A stretch of 64,000 nt of DNA from Helianthus annuus. Taxonomy: Eukaryota > Streptophyta > Magnoliopsida > Asterales > Asteraceae. The number at the start of each line of letters is the position of its first letter. Positions within the stretch are counted from its first letter, which is position 1. Made by a program: the position numbers and the translations under genes. Shown one piece after another: positions 10,123 through 20,555 of this stretch. The stretch is from contig NC_035439.2 of the NCBI RefSeq assembly GCF_002127325.2, positions 138,881,901 through 138,945,900 on the forward strand, given 5' to 3'. The notes below the pieces were generated by a model. That model worked only from the letters and a program-made list of their open reading frames with translations. It ran no database searches and was not told the origin of the DNA.

Positions 10123-10255
10123 AACACATTATTGGACACAAAATTTCGAGGTGTTACAACAAGATGAATCACTTGGATCCGACTCGTGTATTAGTATAAC
10201 CTTTGATTATTTTCGCACTTTTGCACTTATTTAAGAGATTATCTTAGTTATTGTA

Positions 10256-10480
10256 GTAGGCCCCTCTTTTGAAGGCGACGTTACCCTCAACCCAGTAGTT
10301 TGAGTCAGCAAGGATACAATCCTAAAGGGTCGGATTATTGAAAGATAATGAATTAAGTTATTAATGCAAATTATGGTAGGCCCCTCTTTTGGAGGTGACG
10401 TTACCCTCGACTAAGTAGTCTGAGTCAGCAAGGATACAGTCCTAAATAACCGGGTTATAGTATTAATAGAAGTTAACTTA
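10256..10480. repeat. 120-bp tandem duplication in X LTR
   Basis: GTAGGCCCCTCTTTTG starts at 10256 and again at 10376. The two units differ at scattered sites. The same pair is in the other LTR at about 15827 and 15947. Confidence 0.85.
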
Positions 10481-11053
10481 TGAGGGGGTCAAAGAGTTTG
10501 GATCCCCGCCATCCAATACCTATGGGCATTGAAGGAGATCCTACTAAATTTGACCCAGGTCCCTTGCAAGACCTCTAAACGCTGAACAAGGGCAAGCCCC
10601 TTACCAAACCGTTCCCTTAACCCCCGACCAGGTAGCCAACATACCTCCATATAGACTGTGGAGATATGAATGGTGAAAATCTTTTATTTTATATAGACAG
10701 TAAAATAATGCCAAGACACCACGGACAAACGATAAGGAAAGATCACCTTCAACATAAGCAACTAGTTATTAAAGTCATTAATACAAAACCAAATAAAAAG
10801 TGCAAAAGATTAAAAATAAAAGGTATTATACTAAACACTTGTCTTCACCAAGTGATGTAAGAGACTTAGGCAAACATGGCCTTGATTGTCAAGAACTCTT
10901 ACGATCAATCTTGGATCCCGAGACGACTCACACACTCTATGATGCACAATGGATGATGGTGGTGGATGATGGTGTTGTGATGGTGGTGGGTGGTGGATGA
11001 AGTGTGAGAGAGGTGGTGTGCCAAGGGATGAGTTGCAATGAAACCAAGCACTC

Positions 11054-11062
11054 CTATTTATA
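11054..11062 (-). promoter_or_regulatory. TATA box of X LTR (left copy)
   Basis: TATAAATAG on the minus strand, about 20 bp downstream of the nearest CACGGCCCCGTG motif. An identical box is at 16625-16633. Confidence 0.7.
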
Positions 11063-11549
11063 GGCTGAACAGAAGGCTGGGCACGGCCCCGTGTCCGCTG
11101 GACACGGCCCCGTGCCTGTCTAACACTCTCTCTCTTCATTAATTGTAATTCGCAATTACAATTAATGCGCCTGATGTACTTTTGCCACGCCCCCGTGTTC
11201 ACTGGGCACGACCCCGTGGTGGGCAATAGAAGCTTCTATAGGTTTGTCTTTTCTGCTGCTTCTTGGGCACGGCCCCGTGCTGGCTGAGCACGGGGCATGT
11301 TCAGTCTTCTGCCTTCTCTATTTTGCTTGGGAGGATGCTGTTGAGGGGTCGGGCAATCCACTTATGTTCCTTTTCTTGTATTTATGTTAGATTTAGCTGT
11401 CTTTTTGCTTCTTTTGTGAATTTGAGCTCATTTAATCCTGAAAATACAAAAGGAAGACAAAAACACTCTTTTTCCAACATTAGTACTTAAAAAGGGTTAG
11501 TTTTATGCCTCATTTGATGTAATTTATATGTTGCATTTTACACACATCA

Positions 11550-11565
11550 AATACCCCCACACTTG
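11550..11565 (-). promoter_or_regulatory. X polypurine tract
   Basis: The minus strand reads AAGTGTGGGGGTATT directly against the 3' LTR boundary, the expected place and composition of the plus-strand primer. Confidence 0.7.
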
Positions 11566-13357
11566 AATTTTTGCTTGTCCTCAAGCAAAACTCTTTAGTA
11601 CGTGGCTTACACTCCCAAATGGAATGGGTAGAAGAGAAGGTTTTGGCTTGTCATAGAGTGTCGGGAATCCAAGATCTTTTTGGTTTTATTTTTATTTATT
11701 TACAATCCTATTCGTTATGATTTATTTAGAACGTTTCATAGGATAAATTACTTATTTGGGCATAGCATACCTTTTTAAAATTCCATTTATATACAAGTTC
11801 ACATACCTCACGGGAGAAATCACTCACACTCGGCCGAAGGTGTATTTTTAGTGAATCACTCGAGAGCGGCGTGGAACTTATTCCTACCATAGGCTTGCCA
11901 AGCAATCAATCCTCCTCCTTTTTAACTTGTTACCTTTGTAAATATCAAGAGGACTTTTTGGGTAAAGGCTTGGGCTAAAGGTGGGTAGTTGGGTTAGTGG
12001 TTAGTAGAAAAGGGCGAAAAGCGTAAAAAGCGTCTGTTTTCGTAAAACATTTTGTTTTAGTGACTTTTTATTTTTAATGAAGTATTTCTTCAAACAAGCT
12101 TTTGTTTTAAGAGCTTTGTTTGTTTGTTTCTAACTTGATCATCATTTTTTTTCAGTCACACGAAAACCGAGCTTGTTACTAAAATAAAGGGTAAAAATAA
12201 AAAGGGTTTTGGTGGGTAAAAGGGTTTTAGGGTAAAGAAATGAAATGGTTAGGCTCAAAAGGGGTTAACTAGGGGGAGTTTTGGGTAGGTGAAAAGAAAA
12301 GAAAAAAAAATAATGGTTTTGAAAGAAAAAGGGTTAGTCCTACTGCCTCCATCATTTACTTACTTGGGTTTAAGTTGGTAAGGACCGGGAATGAATCGTT
12401 GTGGCAAGTTCTAGAGTCGTAAGAACCAAGCGGCTATTCACACAAGAAACGAAAAATGAGCATTTAGTCTAAAGATGTGTATTTGTATGCTCAATAAAGG
12501 CTCAAAACTCACTTTTTGTGGGAATGGGTTTTTCTATGTGATCAAGTATATATAATCGAATTTTAACCTAGCTTGTCATGCCGTTTCATAATTTTCTTAT
12601 GTTAGTTCTTTTTATCACGACGCTATCGGTTGTAAACTTGCAAAAATATAACCTTATTAATCTTAGAATTCCCAACTTAAACTTTAGACAAGTAAAAAAA
12701 ATGAAAATTTTGAAAAAATTTGGGGTGATCAGCGGTTCCAATAGAGTTTTGTGTAAGGCTTGTTATTAGGACTTGCAAAATTTCAAGATTTTAGCATTCC
12801 CCCCACACTTAAATTACACATTGTCCTCAATGTGTCCCAAAAATAAATTTTTAGGTTGATTGAATGTGTAACATGGTGTTTAAAAGCAAAAAATTTTGTT
12901 ACTGGCAGTCTGGACACGACCCTGTGGGGACCGGACACGGCCCCGTGTTCAGGTGCCAGTAACGATAATTAAGAAAAGGAAACAGAAGCCTGGACACGGG
13001 GGCGTGTCTGGTGAACACGGCCCGTGTCCAGTTACCTGAACTGGGCATTTTTCTGCAGGGGGTTCAGCACGGGGCCGTGTTGGCTGGGCACGGCCCGTGT
13101 TGAACCTACTGTAACGGAGAAATTGTCGACGTGTGGCCTTGTTCTTGTGCATGGGGCCATGTTTTTCATTTCCCTTATCATCTTTTACCACCATGAGTGT
13201 GTTTTATTATGAACCATTCAAACCATCATTCCATTGAAATCATAGAGAGATCTTACATAGTCCTAAATTTATATTAAACTAGATAAGAAAACAAAGAAGC
13301 ATTAAACCGTGGAGTTCTAGCCTATACTTTATTTTAATTAGCAAAATTTCCAAGAAG
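11566..13357. other. X internal region, no coding evidence
   Basis: About 1.8 kb between the polypurine tract and the smaller X ORF. It is A/T- and G-run-rich, with many AAAAGGGT-like runs around 11990-12350. A cluster of CACGGCCCCGTG-like motifs lies at 12914-13160. I see no retroelement domain in any frame. Confidence 0.7.
12914..13160. repeat. Cluster of CACGGCCCCGTG quasi-palindromes in X
   Basis: Motifs at about 12914, 12934, 12993, 13014, 13066, 13088 and a decayed one at 13150. The core is ACACGG-CC-CCGTGT, self-complementary except for the central pair. They occur mostly in pairs about 20 bp apart, sometimes with the second in the complementary (GGGGG) form. Confidence 0.8.
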
Positions 13358-13861
13358 CTAGTAGTCTTGGTTAGATATGGCCTTTATAGAACTCCTTCTT
13401 CCGGGTGTGGCTTTCCTCATATGTCGGCGAGCCACTCCTCCACCTCCCTTGGAAGTAGAAAAAAAAGGCTCATTAGCATTAGTTTGAGGAGTTTCGATTT
13501 CCACCGGGATCTCTTGTTGGTGCTCCATGGGAGGTTCCGCCGGAAAGTCGTCCCACCCGGTAGGGTTGTTAACTCCGAGCGCCGGGTTCCAATCCTGTTG
13601 AGGGAGGACCGGTTCCATCGGGGGTGCTACAAGAATATTTAACCTCTGGTGCAAGAGGTTAATCTCTTGGAAGCTACTCTCGAGTCCCACCGTAAGATCG
13701 TTAATACGGTCGATTAAGACCTCCTCTACTGACGTCATTTTGTCGAGAGCCTCCCTTAATGCTATTACATAATGCACAAGTGTAGCTTCAATGGAGGGCC
13801 TCCTTCCTCTTCGGTTGTCTGATGAATGCACGGAAGATGTTTCGCTGTTTTCACTTGACAT
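13358..13861 (-). CDS. X ORF2, predicted coiled-coil protein (167 aa)
   Basis: Ser/Arg-rich N-terminus, then a long helix-forming stretch with regular Leu/Ile/Val spacing (about residues 30-80) that could form a coiled coil, then a Pro/Glu-rich region and a basic Gly/Arg-rich tail. There is no zinc knuckle and no enzyme motif. It follows ORF1 by about 600 bp inside X. A Gag-like assembly role is possible but unsupported; I do not recognise the family. Confidence 0.45.
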   Translation of the reverse strand: MSSENSETSSVHSSDNRRGRRPSIEATLVHYVIALREALDKMTSVEEVLIDRINDLTVGLESSFQEINLLHQRLNILVAPPMEPVLPQQDWNPALGVNNPTGWDDFPAEPPMEHQQEIPVEIETPQTNANEPFFSTSKGGGGVARRHMRKATPGRRSSIKAISNQDY

Positions 13862-14457
13862 TCTACGAAAAAAACAAACTAAAGATAGTTTATTTGCTAA
13901 AACAGTAGACCGGACATGGCCCCGTGTTCATCTTTCTGCAGAGTTTTGGAGCAGGGAAACTTGAAGTTTTAAGTTATTTTCTGAACTTGTGGGGTCTTTT
14001 TAAACATTAGTAACTTAAAACAATGTTATATAACATATTTTTACTAAGATTCCCTGATCAAAACTCATCAATCCCTACCACAAAGCTTGAAAAATTCAAA
14101 CTTTAAAGGAGGTTCTTGGAGAAAGATGAAGAAAAAGGAAATGGTTAAGAGAGGAAAGGACAAGTTGGGTTGTTGGAACCTTCTTTTAGAACTTACCTAG
14201 GATAGTTGAGAGAAGATTCCTTCAAATCTCTGTCCCAAGCTGGTCCAAATGTGCAGAATTCTTGGCTGCATTTATAGAAAACGACAGCATCATGGACACG
14301 GCCCCGTGTTCAGTGGGCACGACCCCGTGTGCAGATGGTATTCTGACACAGTTTGTCCGTATTCTGACGTAAGGATCAGAAGGGAATCTTTTGGTGGGCA
14401 CGGGGGCGTGTTGGCTGGACACGGCCCCGTGTCGAGAGACTGTTTTATGAAGTTTGT
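13862..14457. other. X inter-ORF region
   Basis: About 600 bp without coding evidence. It holds CACGGCCCCGTG-like motifs at about 13914, 14295, 14317, 14399 and 14418. Confidence 0.6.
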
Positions 14458-15135
14458 CTAATTTTTAAGGAACTTAATATTATCGGGTGGCTCCTGACTG
14501 GTTGGAACAACCCCAAAGTGCCTAAGATACCTTAATTGTCCTAGACTAAGGCGAGAACGCAAGAGGTTGTCGGTGAGGGTAATTCCTATTTTCATTCTAG
14601 GTGGACAAGTCCAACCCTTTCCCGGGCTCTTGTTAAAGAAGGTGTATGCCGAATCGCTCAGGTCTATGTATGCACCGAACGAAGTCGATGGAGAGTCCTT
14701 CACGGCACAATCGGCACAGGGACGACTATCGTCCAAGTCTTCGCTAGGTATGAAGGTATTTTTGGGAGCAACGAGGTTGTCGGAATGCGATCCCAACATT
14801 TCTTCATGGTCAGTGTCTTGGGGTGGATCAATAAAATCCTTCCTAAGCTCTTTTGACCAATTTAAGATTAGCTCTTCTAGTTGAAATAACTCGTCAAGGA
14901 GCATTTCTCCTAGAATATCTGGCTGGGCGCATTCGAGGGAGAGATAGTGATTATTTTTACTTTCGCCCCTCTTAAGGTTATAAGGAATCAGTGGGTCTAT
15001 GTAGTGGGGCCTATAATTTAGAAAGTAACATTCTAATTCTTTATGTTCGCCTCCACATAATTGACACCACGTACCATAAGAGTGCCGAAAGTAAAAAGAA
15101 TTACTATCACTCATGTTTTGGTCAGAAATTACCAA
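14458..15135 (-). CDS. X ORF1, Cys/His-motif protein (225 aa)
   Basis: First ORF after the primer site of X. Near the N-terminus is a C-x2-C-x3-H-x4-C motif (about residues 23-35), like the zinc knuckles of Athila/Tat Gag proteins. The remainder is acidic, with a Leu/Glu-rich helix (about 80-100). No protease or polymerase motif follows. This may be a shortened Gag-derived protein kept by a non-autonomous element, or just a surviving fragment. The start is the first ATG; a second Met seven residues later is equally possible. Confidence 0.5.
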   Translation of the reverse strand: MVISDQNMSDSNSFYFRHSYGTWCQLCGGEHKELECYFLNYRPHYIDPLIPYNLKRGESKNNHYLSLECAQPDILGEMLLDELFQLEELILNWSKELRKDFIDPPQDTDHEEMLGSHSDNLVAPKNTFIPSEDLDDSRPCADCAVKDSPSTSFGAYIDLSDSAYTFFNKSPGKGWTCPPRMKIGITLTDNLLRSRLSLGQLRYLRHFGVVPTSQEPPDNIKFLKN

Positions 15136-15399
15136 CCGCCGGGATCTAACGGTTCTGTTTTCAGTAAGTGAATCTTGGGCACGGGGGCGTATTGAGTGAG
15201 CACGGCCCCGTGTTCAGCTTACTGTCTGACTTAAAACAGGATTGCCAGTTCCAATGATTGAGCACGGGGGCGTGTTCAGCGGGCACGGCCCGTGCTGAGC
15301 TCTGCAGAAGCTAAAAAACTAAGAAAATCCTAAAAAATAAAAAAGAAAAATAAAAATATGATTAGGCCGTTGATTCCTAACTTTCTTAAAATCCTTGTG

Positions 15400-15417
15400 T
15401 CCCCGGCAACGGCGCCA
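15400..15417 (-). promoter_or_regulatory. X primer-binding site (tRNA-Asp)
   Basis: The minus strand reads TGGCGCCGTTGCCGGGGA, an 18-nt complement of the 3' end of plant tRNA-Asp including CCA, six bases inside the LTR boundary at 15424. Confidence 0.93.
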
Positions 15418-15423
15418 AAAACT

Positions 15424-17120
15424 TGATGCGTGTGTAGTGTAATATATTTTAGGTATATATTTTAAGCCCTTTTTACACTTTTAGCCAAGTTTTAAATTTA
15501 TAAAACACGATATTCACTAACACTAAACACACATATGGGCAAGTGCACCCATCGTGGACGTAGTATAGTGTTGGTAAGATATCGAGGTCGTCCAAGGACA
15601 CAAGAGCTTTTAGTACCGGTTTATCCTCAACGTCTAACCAAATCAAAATGTTAGAAAAGATGTTTTTTTAACTAAGAAAATAAAAACTAACTAAATGCTG
15701 AAAAATAAAATAAAAATAAAAACAGATAGACAAGATGAATCACTTGGATCCGACTCGTGTATTAGTATAACCTTTGATTATTTTCGCACTTTTGCACTTA
15801 TTTAAGAGATTATCTTAGTTATTGTAGTAGGCCCCTCTTTTGAAGGCGACGTTACCCTCAACCCAGTAGTTTGAGTCAGCAAGGATACAATCCTAAAGGG
15901 TCGGATTATTGAAAGATAATGAATTAAGTTATTAATGCAAATTATGGTAGGCCCCTCTTTTGGAGGTGACGTTACCCTCGACTAAGTAGTCTGAGTCAGC
16001 AAGGATACAGTCCTAAATAACCGGGTTATAGTATTAATAGTAGTTAACTTATGAGGGGGTCAAAGAGTTTGGATCCCCGCCATCCAATACCTATGGGCAT
16101 TGAAGGAGATCCTACTAAATTTGACCCAGGTCCCTTGCAAGACCTCCAAACGCTGAACAAGGGCAAGACCCTTACCAAACCGTTCCCTTAACCCCCGACC
16201 AGGTAGCCAACATACCTCCATATAGACTGTGGAGATATGAATGGTGAAAATCTTTTATTTTATATAGACAGTAAAATAATGCCAAGACACCACGGACAAA
16301 CGATAAGGAAAGATCACCTTCAACATAAGCAACTAGTTATTAAAGTCATTAATACAAAACCAAATAAAAAGTGCAAAAGATTAAAAATAAAAGGTATTAT
16401 ACTAAACACTTGTCTTCACCAAGTGATGTAAGAGACTTAGGCAAACATGGCCTTGATTGTCAAGAACTCTTACGATCAATCTTGGATCCCGAGACGACTC
16501 ACACACTCTATGATGGACAATGGATGATGGTGGTGGATGATGGTGTTGTGATGGTGGTGGGTGGTGGATGAAGTGTGAGAGAGGTGGTGTGCCAAGGGAT
16601 GAGTTGCAATGAAACCAAGCACTCCTATTTATAGGCTGAACAGAAGGCTGGGCACGGCCCCGTGTCCGCTGGACACGGCCCCGTGCCTGTCTGACACTCT
16701 CTCTCTTCATTAATAGTAATTCGCAATTACAATTAATGCGCCTGATGTACTTTCGCCACGCCCCCATGTTCACTGGGCACGGCCCCGTGGTGGGCAATAG
16801 AAGCTTCTATATGTTTGTCTTTTCTGCTGCTTCTTGGGCACGGCCCCGTGCTGGCTGAGCACGGGGCGTGTTCAGTCTTCTGCCTTCTCTATTTTGCTTG
16901 GGAGGATGCTGTTGAGGGGTCGGGCAATCCACTTATGTTCCTTTTCTTGTATTTATGTTAGATTTAGCTGTCTTTTTGCTTCTTTTGTGAATTTGAGCTC
17001 ATTTAATCCTGAAAATACAAAAGGAAGACAAAAACACTCTTTTTCCAACATTAGTACTTAAAAAGGGTTAGTTTTATGCCTCGTTTGATGTAATTTATAT
17101 GTTGCATTTTACACACATCA
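15424..17120 (-). repeat. X 5' LTR (1697 bp)
   Basis: Complete LTR from TGATGCGTG to ACACACATCA. On the minus strand the motif cluster (about 16652-16873) lies directly upstream of the TATA box (16625-16633). The 131-aa minus-strand ORF in this LTR recurs in the other copy only because the LTRs are near-identical. Confidence 0.93.
16625..16633 (-). promoter_or_regulatory. TATA box of X 5' LTR
   Basis: TATAAATAG on the minus strand, about 20 bp downstream of the first of six CACGGCCCCGTG-like motifs (about 16652, 16673, 16757, 16777, 16838, 16858). Confidence 0.7.
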
Positions 17121-17815
17121 GCGGGATCCACTTGGATAGCACGCTCACTGACTACGTGTCCAAGAAATTGAACTTCTCGTAGCCAAAATTCACATTTAGA
17201 GAATTTGGCATAAAGCTTTTCTTGATGAAGCAACTTAAGAATACATCGAAGATGCTTCTCGTGGTCAGCTTGACTTTTTGAGTAAATGAGGATGTCGTCG
17301 ATGAAGACAATGACAAATTTATCCAAATAAGGCTTACAAACGCGATTCATGAGATCCATGAATGCGGCAGGTGCATTAGTGAGCCCAAAAGGCATCACTA
17401 GGAACTCGAAGTGACCATAACGAGTCCTGAATGCAGTCTTGTGCACATCTTCGTCTTTAACCTTCAATTGATGGTATCCTGACCTTAGATCAATTTTGGA
17501 AAAGTAGTTTGCTCCTTGCAACTGATCGAACAGATCGTCGATCCTAGGCAAAGGATACCTATTCTTGATTGTAACTTTATTCAGCTCACGGTAATCGATG
17601 CATAGACGCATCGAACCATCTTTCTTTTTGACGAACAGGATTGGTGCTCCCCAAGGAGATGAACTGGGTCTAACAAAACCTTTGGCTAGTAGATCATCTA
17701 GTTGCGTCCTCAATTCTTTCATTTCCGTGGGTGCCAATCTATAAGGTGCTCTCGCAATAGGCGCGACTCCTGGAATGATGTCGATACTGAATTCCACTTG
17801 CCTGTTTGGTGGCAA
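17121..17815 (-). CDS. E2 RT fragment
   Basis: Reads from the P-P-N-R-Q-V-E-F linker through the RT fingers and palm, including [10 protein letters not shown] and the FIDD box, to the L-G-H-V-V block, then runs into the LTR of X. About the last 23 residues before the nominal stop are X sequence, not RT. Confidence 0.88.
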
Positions 17816-17861
17816 ACCAGGTAGTTCTTCCGGGAAAACTTCAGGATAGTCAGAGATGACT

Positions 17862-18921
17862 GAATGTCTTCAATCTTGGGTTTTTCCTCACCAATAGTCA
17901 CCTGTGCCATATAAATGACACATCCTTTCTTCAAACATCTGGATGCCTTTAGCATAGACACTTGCGCAGGCAATCCATGTCGAGTATCTCCCTGGATGGT
18001 AAGTGGTTCTCCCGACGGAGTCTTGATTACCACTTGCTTCTTGTTGCACACGATTTGGGCTTGGTTATGCGATAACCAATCCATACCCAATACTACGTCG
18101 AAACCAGCTAGTTTAAAGGGTAACATGGATAAAGGAAATGAGTGATTCTTAATGGATATAACACATCCATCTAAAACAGTTGAGACTGTTCCCATAGTCC
18201 CATCAGCTAGTTCTACTTCATATTTCACATTCAAGGTTTTAACCGGCAATTTTAACAACTCACAAAACTTATTATCCACGAAGGATTTATCTGCTCCAGA
18301 ATCAAATAATACTCTTGTGAATACATCATTAATGAGAAACGTACCGGTTATGACGTTGTCGTTCTGGATAGCCTCTTGAACATTCATCTGAAAGACCCTG
18401 GCATTTGTCTTTTTCTCTTCTTCAGCCTTCTTCACTATCTTCGGGCAGTTAGTCTTGATGTGCCCTTTTTCGTTGCAACTATAACAAGTTGCATCCTTGA
18501 GTTTCTTGCACTCAAGATTCCTATGTTCAGAGGACTTGCAAATCCCACATGCCTTCGGCTGGGATTTCTGCTCATATCTGCACTTTCCGAAGTGGTGCTT
18601 CTTGCAAACATTGCACTTGGGCCTATCGCCCGACTGTCGGTCATTCTTCTTGGTCTCCGATCCCTTCTTGTGGTCACGATTCCCCCGGTGCTTCTTGCTT
18701 GACCTACGTGAATCATCATCTTCACGTTTCCTTTTCTCACTATCAGCATTTCTCAATGATCTCTGCCTTACTGCATCCAGCGTAAGAGACAGAGATATAT
18801 CCGCCATGGATCTAAATGTAGCAGGCCTAGAAGCCTTCACACTAGCTTTGATCTCCGGGGCCAGACCCCCGATGAAACGCGCGATCCGTTTAGGTTCCGG
18901 GGTCACAAGGTACGGAACCAA
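17862..18921 (-). CDS. E2 Gag C-terminus and protease segment
   Basis: Contains the Gag C-terminal region, a basic stretch, three CCHC-type zinc knuckles and the retropepsin domain with D-S-G-A-D. It ends by frameshift near 17862; the nominal open frame continues to 17719 in the wrong frame. Confidence 0.85.
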
Positions 18922-19107
18922 TCTTGACAGGGTGTTGAAACTTGTGAGGTATGCCTGTCAATCCAGGTTCTTCATGACCAATGATAAGAAATCAGATTCT
19001 ATCTTCTCAACCTCGTGCTGAGGGCAGTAGTTTTCTTTGATGAGGGCAATAAATTCCTCCCATGACATGCTATACAAAGCAACCTTCCCAGAGGCTTGAA
19101 CCAATGA

Positions 19108-19614
19108 TCACCACCATGCTAGGGCTTCACCCTTAAATGATTGCGATACAAACTTCACCACATCCCTCTCAGCACAACCACTAATGTCCACCACGGTGTC
19201 TATTTCGTCCAGCCAGGTCATGCAATCCACGGCGCCCTTTTCCCCAGTAAAATCTCGGGGTTTGCAAGAAACGAAATACTTATACGTGCAACCCCTGGCG
19301 CGAGGAGCATCATCGACCACTATCTTCTTAGGACGAACACTATTCTCATTTGATGAGTGTCGATCGTCATCCTTCTTAGGTTTAGATTGGGTCGAGGGTG
19401 GTTTGCTGTGATGTTCAGAATGGGTTTTTGGTTTAGAGTGTGGTACAGATCGGGTCCTGCTTCGCGACTCGGTATACTCTTCATATTGCTGATCTAAGGC
19501 TGCCTTGACAGCGTCGTCTACTAAAGCTTTTAATTTTGCACCCGTTATATTAATTTGGGCGTTATCATTTTCATCCTCCTTTGATTGGCTATTAACTCCA
19601 TTTGGGTCAGCCAT
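19108..19614 (-). CDS. E2 Gag N-terminal segment (168 aa)
   Basis: N-terminal Gag up to the A-L-A-W-W block, where a TGA interrupts it. The start ATG is preceded at exactly 12 nt by a 3'-splice-site-like GTAGCAG (AG at 19628-19627). Confidence 0.85.
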   Translation of the reverse strand: MADPNGVNSQSKEDENDNAQINITGAKLKALVDDAVKAALDQQYEEYTESRSRTRSVPHSKPKTHSEHHSKPPSTQSKPKKDDDRHSSNENSVRPKKIVVDDAPRARGCTYKYFVSCKPRDFTGEKGAVDCMTWLDEIDTVVDISGCAERDVVKFVSQSFKGEALAWW

Positions 19615-20555
19615 CGAGATCTTGATCTGCTACAAGGAATATGACAGAATTTTATTTAGGAGTTTATTATGGAATTGTCTTTTATGGCAATTCGTTAACC
19701 ATGGTAAACATAGACCATATTTGGTTAATTTGTTACTCGCTTTTATTTAGGATTTGAATATAACTTATCCTAATTATAAACAATATTGTTAGTGGCACAA
19801 AAGCCTAGTTACAAGGACGTTTTATATATTATCAGCCAGGATTTCAGAGAATCAAGGCATGATGGTTTGAACCAGAGTTCTTTTACTTTTTCTGACAGGG
19901 AGTCATAGACTACAACTGTCTGTTGTCTTATATGACAATATGTATGGCCCGTAGGCACTACATCACTAATAGATGATTTAACCCATGATTTATAAATCAT
20001 TAACTTAGGTCTTGGAATCCTCTGAAGGATTCTTATGTAAGAATGACGCGTGTGATTTTAACAACTCACATCTGCCAAGAATGTTAACATGTTTACAGAG
20101 GTTAACAGCAATCTGAACCTTTTACTTAGGTCTCACCATCTTGGTCGGGTCTTATAATGACACCAGGCTAGGTCTCACCATTAAGATTCTTTATTTAGGC
20201 AGACTTATTTAAAAGGAATGTTTTTTAGTTTATTGTATATAATAATTTAAAATGACAAAAATGAAATTTATAAACTTAACATTCCATTAATCATAATAAT
20301 GATTACACACTGCCCTAAACGGGACTTTTAATAGACAAATACCTACGCAGAGGTTTACAGAAAACAAGTCCACACAGGGACCAAATACAAGGATAGATGT
20401 CCGCACAGGGACAAAAAGATAAGTCCACGCAGGGACTGAAAGGCAATTGTCCACGCAGGGACTAAACACAATAAATGTCCACGCAGGGACTAAAACAAAT
20501 AGATGTCCACACAGGGACTCGATTGAAATAGGAAATACAATAGAACATATAAAGA
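19615..20555 (-). other. E2 spacer between extra ORF and gag
   Basis: About 0.94 kb, homologous to the spacers of E1 and E3. It has a single copy of the GGCCCGTAGGC unit (near 19945) and the 30-bp repeat array (20364-20521). No coding evidence. Confidence 0.75.
20364..20521. repeat. About 26-30-bp tandem repeat, 6 copies (E2 spacer)
   Basis: Six units around GTCCACGCAGGGACT, the largest copy number of the three elements. Confidence 0.85.

Larger units (their letters stand above)
1..10158 (-). mobile_element. E1: Tekay-type Ty3/gypsy chromovirus, 3' end and 3' LTR outside window
   Basis: Minus-strand LTR retrotransposon. In element order it has a 5' LTR (6861-10158), a tRNA-iMet primer site, an extra ORF (5566-6858), a spacer with two tandem repeats, and gag-pol (4466 down to 1). 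The window opens about 130 bp before the point where, by comparison with E3, gag-pol should end, so the C-terminal chromodomain core and the 3' LTR lie off the left edge. Assignment to the Tekay/Del chromovirus branch rests on gene order PR-RT-RH-IN, RT motif style, LTR length and the chromodomain seen in E3. The five bases after the LTR (ACAAG, 10159-10163) also occur at the matching point of the intact LTR of X, so E1 is inserted in the left LTR of X. gag-pol is broken in several places, so this copy is not autonomous. Confidence 0.93.
6861..10158 (-). repeat. E1 5' LTR (3298 bp)
   Basis: Bounded by TGTCACACC and GGTGTTACA (TG...CA on both strands), next to the primer site on one side and target sequence on the other. 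On the minus strand it holds a paired G-box near its start, four CGCGGCCCGC palindromes, a TATA box and a donor-like AGGTAAATA. No ORF in it looks real. E2 carries a clearly homologous LTR of 3319 bp. Confidence 0.95.
10159..11549 (-). repeat. X 3' LTR, truncated by E1 insertion
   Basis: Aligns without net indels to 15730-17120 at a constant offset of 5571. The missing first part, corresponding to 15424-15729, should lie to the left of E1, outside the window. It contains a 120-bp tandem duplication, a TATA box (11054-11062, minus) and six CACGGCCCCGTG-like motifs. Confidence 0.92.
10159..17120 (-). mobile_element. X: non-autonomous LTR retrotransposon with tRNA-Asp primer site
   Basis: Minus-strand element. 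The 5' LTR is 15424-17120 (1697 bp), the internal part 11550-15423 (3.9 kb), and the 3' LTR 10159-11549 lacks its first 306 bp here because E1 is inserted in it. LTR ends are TGATGCGTGTG and ACACACATCA. The primer site matches plant tRNA-Asp, the usual primer of Athila-type elements, but there is no protease, RT or integrase, so it must be moved in trans. It interrupts the RT gene of E2 at 17120/17121; the expected 5-bp target duplication is GCGGG (17121-17125). By eye the LTRs differ at about 12 of 1391 sites. Confidence 0.9.
17121..19614 (-). pseudogene. E2 gag-pol 5' part, broken and interrupted
   Basis: Starts at the same MADPN N-terminus as E1 and E3. Lesions seen are TGA at 19108-19110 replacing an Arg codon after A-W-W, TGA near 18959 replacing a Cys codon, a one-base loss near 17862 between protease and RT, and the X insertion downstream of the RT FIDD box. 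The protease active site is normal (D-S-G). Confidence 0.9.

Noticed and set aside
10831..11226. 131-codon minus-strand ORF, also at 16402-16797
   Set aside because: Lies in the LTR of X upstream and across its TATA box. The apparent conservation is only LTR identity.
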